Positions 59,351 through 64,000 of a DNA stretch of 64,000 nucleotides are shown here, piece after piece. The translations under genes and the position numbers were made by a program. Below the pieces are notes generated by a model, which was not told where the DNA came from, did not search any database, and saw nothing but the letters and a program-made list of their open reading frames with translations. The DNA is from Takakia lepidozioides (taxonomy: Eukaryota; Streptophyta; Takakiopsida; Takakiales; Takakiaceae): assembly GCA_030704615.1 (NCBI GenBank), contig CM060731.1:54730221-54794220 (forward strand), written 5' to 3'. Positions within the stretch are counted from its first letter, which is position 1. Each line of letters begins with the position of its first letter.

Positions 59351-59950
59351 AGCTGAAGACGGAGGAAGCGGAAAGGCGAAAACAGGCTCAACAATATACC
59401 CGAATGGAGATGTTGAAAGGAGGGGAGGCAGGGAGAAGAGAAGAAGGGGGAGTCATCCAGCAGCCTCATAGCATCAATGAGAGGGAACCGAAGGGGGACA
59501 AGGGCAGAGAAACTAGTCATAAAAAAGAATAAAAACAGAGCCACATGAAGGTTGCGAAGGCGGGAAGAAGGTGAGGGGGGGTGGGAGCGCCGTCAGAGTA
59601 AAGAGGGGACAAGAAGTGAAGCACTCTTCATCTAGTCAGATAGCCGTCACCAGCGGAAGCCCAAGCGAGCTCATAAAGCACTTGAGACGAATAAATGAGA
59701 GAGGTTGGAGAAGGAGAGAAAGCTGTTCATCAACTTGGAATAAGAGAAACCCTCATCCCGATATCACAAAAACCGAAAGAATATGAGGAAAGAGTGACCA
59801 AAAAGCTGCAATCAGGGCTCATCCCCCGAAGAAACAACCTGAATCTACCGGGGACAGGAGGAGGCAGAGATGCAAGGTCATCACAACCAAGAACCAGGCT
59901 GCGTCACAGACCCTGCGGAGCTCTCCGCCATCGCGTCTATTATTTTCCAA
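58872..59950 (-). mobile_element. L1-like LINE, 5' part
   Basis: This is the 5' part of the LINE continued at 41568-48086. It comprises a leader of about 600 bases (59350-59950) with no supported product and the start of ORF1. The outer limit near 59950 is where sequence becomes AT-rich (AAATAAATAAATAAA) and is approximate. Confidence 0.65.
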
Positions 59951-60850
59951 ATTTTAAAAAATTAAATAAATAAATAAAAATCCATTGTAAATTGTAACAT
60001 ACAAGTCTTCCTATAATTTTTGAGTTAGATCAATATTAGTGAACGATCTAGTGAGCCCTGCTAGATTGTTTGTGAACGGACTAGTTGACAATTTCAATTC
60101 ACAGAGCTACCCAAGGAATGCGTTGAGACTGTTTCAGGGTTTAAATCAAGACTTGTCTGACGCTTTGGTCAAGGTATTTACGAATGACCGATTTGGCCAT
60201 CCCTGGATTCAGTACTTATGCCCACTCTAGGTAATGAAACTAACCTTCACTCTCTTTGGAATTCTGCATGAGAATGAACATCAAGAGTTATTAAAGACGC
60301 TGATATGATGTTATTATTTTCATACATCATCAATGTTGTATCTAAGCACAAGTCAAAGCATGTCACGAGTGAGCAGAAAGTAATGAGGAGAAAGTATCCA
60401 CTTCAATTCCGCACATGATGTTAGGAGTTAAGAGTTGGAACTTTATGAATTTCTATCCAACCTTTCTCCTACACTTTTTTCAACTGTGCATATGGTGTTT
60501 CATTTTGAGTATAAAGGTTCAGCTTCGTCATGTTACTAATTCATCAAGCTTGGAGCGCAACTTAATAAGCCGGCTGGAAAGCAAAATATGCTGCAATGTG
60601 CCCTTCCCTTGCCCTGGTGCTACTATTGTATTTTACAAGATGCCTTCTCCATGAAGATGGGGACATCAAATCATGGTGAGGTTCTTTGATCGGAACTACT
60701 TCAAGGCCAATCCAAAATACCAAGTCTCTCGTAGGAAAAGAAGAGTAAATGGAAAACAAATCTAGTTGGTTCTAAGTTGTTCAAATAAACATACACCATT
60801 GCACTTCAAAATGTCAGTATCAGAGGTTCTACAACATACTCTAGACCAGA
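59951..60850. other. AT-rich intergenic
   Basis: A short plus frame at 60039-60230 and others lack motifs. No gene is recognised. Confidence 0.4.
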
Positions 60851-60859
60851 ACCACAACC

Positions 60860-61373
60860 TCATAGGTAATTTCTTGGACGCTTAAAAGCGTTTCCTTCTA
60901 ACCCCACAAGCATGAATGTATCATGTTTAAAGATAAGACAACCATCCACCGCACCAGTAGGCCATGGAATCTCAACACAATTCATGAACCATGGATACCT
61001 ACAAAGAAATAAAAGGAAAATGTAAGCAAGAGAATGTAAAAGAAAAATGAATATCAAATATGACTCATGAACTACAAATAACACACGCAAGTCTTAGAGC
61101 ATGCAAAGGCAAAAAAAATCAGAAACAGAATCAGGTAAGAACAAAACAATTTTTTTTTATAAAAAAATCAGTAACAAAATAAAAAACGGAAATAGAAATA
61201 CAACCCACCTGGCAATGGATTCTTCGCCAACCCAACCAAAATCAATGAAGTAAACTTTCTCCTTGTTAACCATGATATTATTTGGATGAAGATCCCCATG
61301 CACCCCCACATCGTTCACCAATGAGTAACGACTGAGCTCTCTCCAATACTCCAATGGCTATCTTGCAAGTAGC
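60860..61373 (-). pseudogene. Kinase-like protein, C-terminal fragment
   Basis: The exon at about 61373-61209 reads VHGDLHPNNIMV and KVYFIDFGWVGEESIA. This is the HGDLxxxN catalytic loop followed by an IDF metal-binding motif of kinase-fold phosphotransferases. A good donor (AG|gtgggt) and acceptor (tttgtag) join it to 60998-60860, which reads RYPWFMNCVEIPWPTGAVDG, FKHDTFML and a stop. The pairing of IDF-x-W-x-GE with a following RYP...IPWP block is one I associate with atypical kinase-like proteins of plants and fungi. Upstream of 61354 the better-fitting sequence is in another frame, and no N-lobe was found, so it is probably a broken fragment. Confidence 0.5.
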
Positions 61374-61379
61374 TCCAAA

Positions 61380-63270
61380 CTCCTTGTGATCAAATTAATC
61401 CATCAACAACAACCACCCCTTAGACTCACCCAAGTAATCCATTCAGGGGTTTTTTTAAAGGATTTTGAAAAGGGGTACGAGTGACTATATTATTGGGTGT
61501 AGGGTAGTGCAAGTGGCCCACTCTAGGTAATTTTCCTCGAACTAGTAGGCTACATGTATTTTCGCTCTTGTCATATTTGGCGAATCAAATGGATGTTGAT
61601 GAGCAATAAAAGGCGAAGTACAGATAACTCATGAGCGGATTCATCAGACAACTAAGATAGCATATCCCACTTTTGGTGTAGGTTCTTGAACCAGTATACA
61701 AGGTAATTGGTACAAATGAGGTCTATAGTTATGGCTTATGACATATTACAAATAGTGTTATTTGGCACCCCCCCTAAGGCTAGACTAGCTCGCAAGCATA
61801 CAAACCAGCCCCCAAGCACACATACAGATCATCAGATATTGACATGGACATTTACCCTGAGGAGGAGTTGAACCTCAGCCCCATAGGACCCTGCTCAAGG
61901 CAGCATAGGTTCCTGCAGCCCACAAGTAAATTTGCACCATACTTGCTAAGATCAAGGAATATAGGCCTGCCATACATTGCAAAGAAATGAAAATGTAATT
62001 ACAATTGCATATAATCACTGGCAGATATAATTGTTAGAAGTTAGAAATTCATGGCCTATGTTCAAGATGTCAAGCAAACATTTACACCCTGCAAAACTAG
62101 GCAAAGGTGCCTAGATTGCATGCGGCGAGAAGCTTTCCAAGTGCATAGGCAAGAGAGGCCACTAGCATCTCCATGGGAACGGAGGAGGCCCCACAACCCT
62201 CAATCCACTCCTCATCTAGCTCGTCAGATCATCCAGCATGGGGCCGGCATGGCCACATCTGTGCTGCCGCTGTGGGTCCACGAGCGAGGACCTTTATAAG
62301 ACCCCCCAATTTTTGGCAGAAACTACCTTATTTGGACGTCTTTTTCCCTTTGTTTCACTCGCCAAGGGGATTTTTAGGCGGCCAAATGGCAAAAAATTGC
62401 CAATAAAAAAAAGGCTGATTCCATTGTGACTTGTTGCCATCCACCTGGGACGAAATCATGGGATAAAACCTTTGGAGCCCACCCATTCTCTTCACTCAAG
62501 CTTTATGGACTTGGAGTGCAATATAATTTTGAACAGACTTTACAACAGCAGGCTTGCCCTTGAAGTAGGCCATGTACAAACGGTAGCTTTGCCTCATCGG
62601 TTTGATAGCAGTAAACTATGGATCCACAAGCAAAGTGTACGGTATCTCAAGTGACTTAGGAGGAACCATGTTGCTGCCGTAATAATCCGCTAGCTAAAGG
62701 ATCCCTTTCACAATTCGGTTGTTTATTTCCACATGATGTGATGTACCCGTGTTAAGACTTTGGGAAACATGGAAACTGTACGGCGATTTCTGGGAGAATT
62801 TGGTAAATCTACTCCCAGTAATGTAGGTGGTAATGACATTCAAGACAAGCTTATTTGTCCAAGCACTCTCTTTGTGCCTCCTTGCAAATGGTCGAAGTCG
62901 AGTGATTTGGGATTGGGCTCAACAGGTGAGGTTAGTTCGTCAACAGTTGGACATGTTGCCTTACAAATCAGCACGACAGCCTATTGGAAGAACAACCTGA
63001 AAACATGCGGACTTTGATGACCAATATGGATTTGGACCATTGGTATATCTATAACATACGGGGTAGATTGAATGTTGTGAGGTGACATGCATCAAACTGT
63101 GGGGGAGTGACTTTTGTGGTTTTCTTGATGCAGGAATCGTAAGAATCAAGTTGGAGAGACGTCGTTTGGTAGCTCAGGAATAATGGATGGCTGTTGGTTG
63201 ACGCATCTTCAGAATACTACAGAAGGTTTGATAGTTGGTGGTGATGAGAGATGCAACATGCCTGGGGGGT
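61380..63270. other. Intergenic, no gene recognised
   Basis: Frames at 62051-62299 and 62760-63017 on the plus strand carry no domain I recognise, and I saw no paired repeats. It may hold decayed element sequence. Confidence 0.4.
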
Positions 63271-63278
63271 TGCTATTC

Positions 63279-63500
63279 CATGAGCTCATGAGCGGTGAGC
63301 TCATGAGCTCATGAGCGGGCATGGCTAACCCATGAGCCGCAAAGTAACACACTTCGAATTTCGGCAGATTTTTTTCGGGCCAAAAACTATAAAATAATCA
63401 AAAATCGAAGATTTCCGCGCTCATGCTGGAAGCACTCCGCTCATGAGTACCAGTGTACGCTCATGACTTGGAGCCCAGGCTCATGGACCGCCAGGCCAGG
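63279..63500. repeat. Cluster of GCTCATGA words
   Basis: About ten occurrences of GCTCATG(A/C/G) or its complement occur within 220 bases, including GAGCTCATGAGCTCATGAGC-type overlapping palindromes at about 63297-63317. It borders the minisatellite that follows. Confidence 0.6.
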
Positions 63501-63519
63501 TCATAGAATAACTGAATTC

Positions 63520-64000
63520 TGGGCAATAACGACACCGAAATTATCCCAGAGGCAGAGACGCAAGCAGAATTAGGATCCGGGTTTGCAGACTCCGAAAACG
63601 CAATGGCGACCTATAACCGTGGATAGTACTATTGCAGAAGTGCAGGATGGTTGGGTATAACGACGCCGTAATTGGGCACAGGAAAAGAAATAGCGGGCTG
63701 AAGGCTCGGGAGTGAAGCCAACAACGGTGAAAGTAATTGGGCTCTGCCAACCAAATACCCGGCTGCATCCTCCGGAGTGCAGGTGATAACGGCGCCGAAA
63801 TGGGTCCCGGAAACCAAATACTCGGCTGAAGCCACCGGAGTGCAGCCGATAACGGCGCCGAAATTGGGTCCGGAAACCAAATACCCGGCTGAAGGCTGGG
63901 GATTGCAACCAATAACGGCGCCGAAATTGACCTGCGGAAACAAAATTCTCGGCTGAAGCTTCCGCACTTCATGTAATAACGGCGCCGAAATTGGGCGTCG
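63520..64000. repeat. 63-bp minisatellite, continuing past the window end
   Basis: The word ATAACGGCGCCGAAAT or a close variant recurs at 63786, 63849, 63912 and 63976, with older variants at about 63526, 63658 and 63720. The period is 63 bp. Each unit holds GGAAACCAAATACCCGGCTG-like sequence. Because 63 is a multiple of three and few stops occur, all three minus-strand frames are open. One would encode a repeated NFGAVIGC..PSAGYLVSGP unit of 21 residues. Coding is not shown. Confidence 0.75.

Noticed and set aside
1-64000. tRNA, rRNA genes or CRISPR arrays
   Set aside because: None seen by eye. The only tRNA-like sequence is the degenerate SINE heads near 25.6 and 26.2 kb, which lack a full cloverleaf. 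The regular repeat at the window end has no spacers.

Overview
The window is nuclear DNA of a streptophyte plant. Evidence for this is a TNO1-type tail-anchored coiled-coil gene, a CML21/22-type EF-hand gene, a plant-type plasma-membrane proton ATPase, a glycosyltransferase PSPG box and GT-AG introns of a few hundred bases to over 1 kb. I cannot name the species. A proton-pump C-terminus with no recognisable 14-3-3 tail and a Ty3/gypsy element carrying a DNA methyltransferase domain would fit a non-seed plant or charophyte relative, but that is inference only.

Layout. 1-6.2 kb is intergenic, with a truncated LINE reverse transcriptase (minus) and a broken Ptta/En-Spm-like transposase (plus). 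6.2-9.4 kb is a long unrecognised coiled-coil reading frame on the minus strand, broken by two stops and a frameshift. 11.7-27.9 kb is one large plus-strand gene of 12 exons, about 3,300 residues, resembling TNO1 of the trans-Golgi network; an inverted pair of tRNA-derived SINE-like copies sits at the end of exon 9. 30.05-31.55 kb is a four-exon EF-hand calcium-binding gene (minus). 34.6-40.0 kb is a nine-exon P-type proton ATPase (plus).

41.6-59.95 kb is a nested block. An old L1-like LINE (minus) is split in ORF1 by a young LTR element at 48,087-58,871, flanked by a 4-bp AGGG duplication. Inside it, in order, are a truncated 5' LTR, fragments of two host genes (URM1 and a UDP-glycosyltransferase), an unknown frame, and a decayed gypsy gag-protease-[DNA cytosine methyltransferase]-RT-RNase H-integrase. 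The integrase is truncated and is followed by a partial LTR, a palindromic LTR-LTR junction and a full 3' LTR. The LTR copies are almost identical while the coding region is ruined, so this chimera probably moved with enzymes supplied by another element.

60-64 kb holds a fragment of a kinase-like gene (minus), non-coding sequence, a GCTCATGA-rich patch and a 63-bp minisatellite that runs off the window end.

The host genes (membrane trafficking, calcium sensing, proton pumping) are independent neighbours. The methyltransferase-bearing, gene-capturing LTR element is the item most worth following up. All identifications are from reading translations and recalling family motifs; no database search was run.
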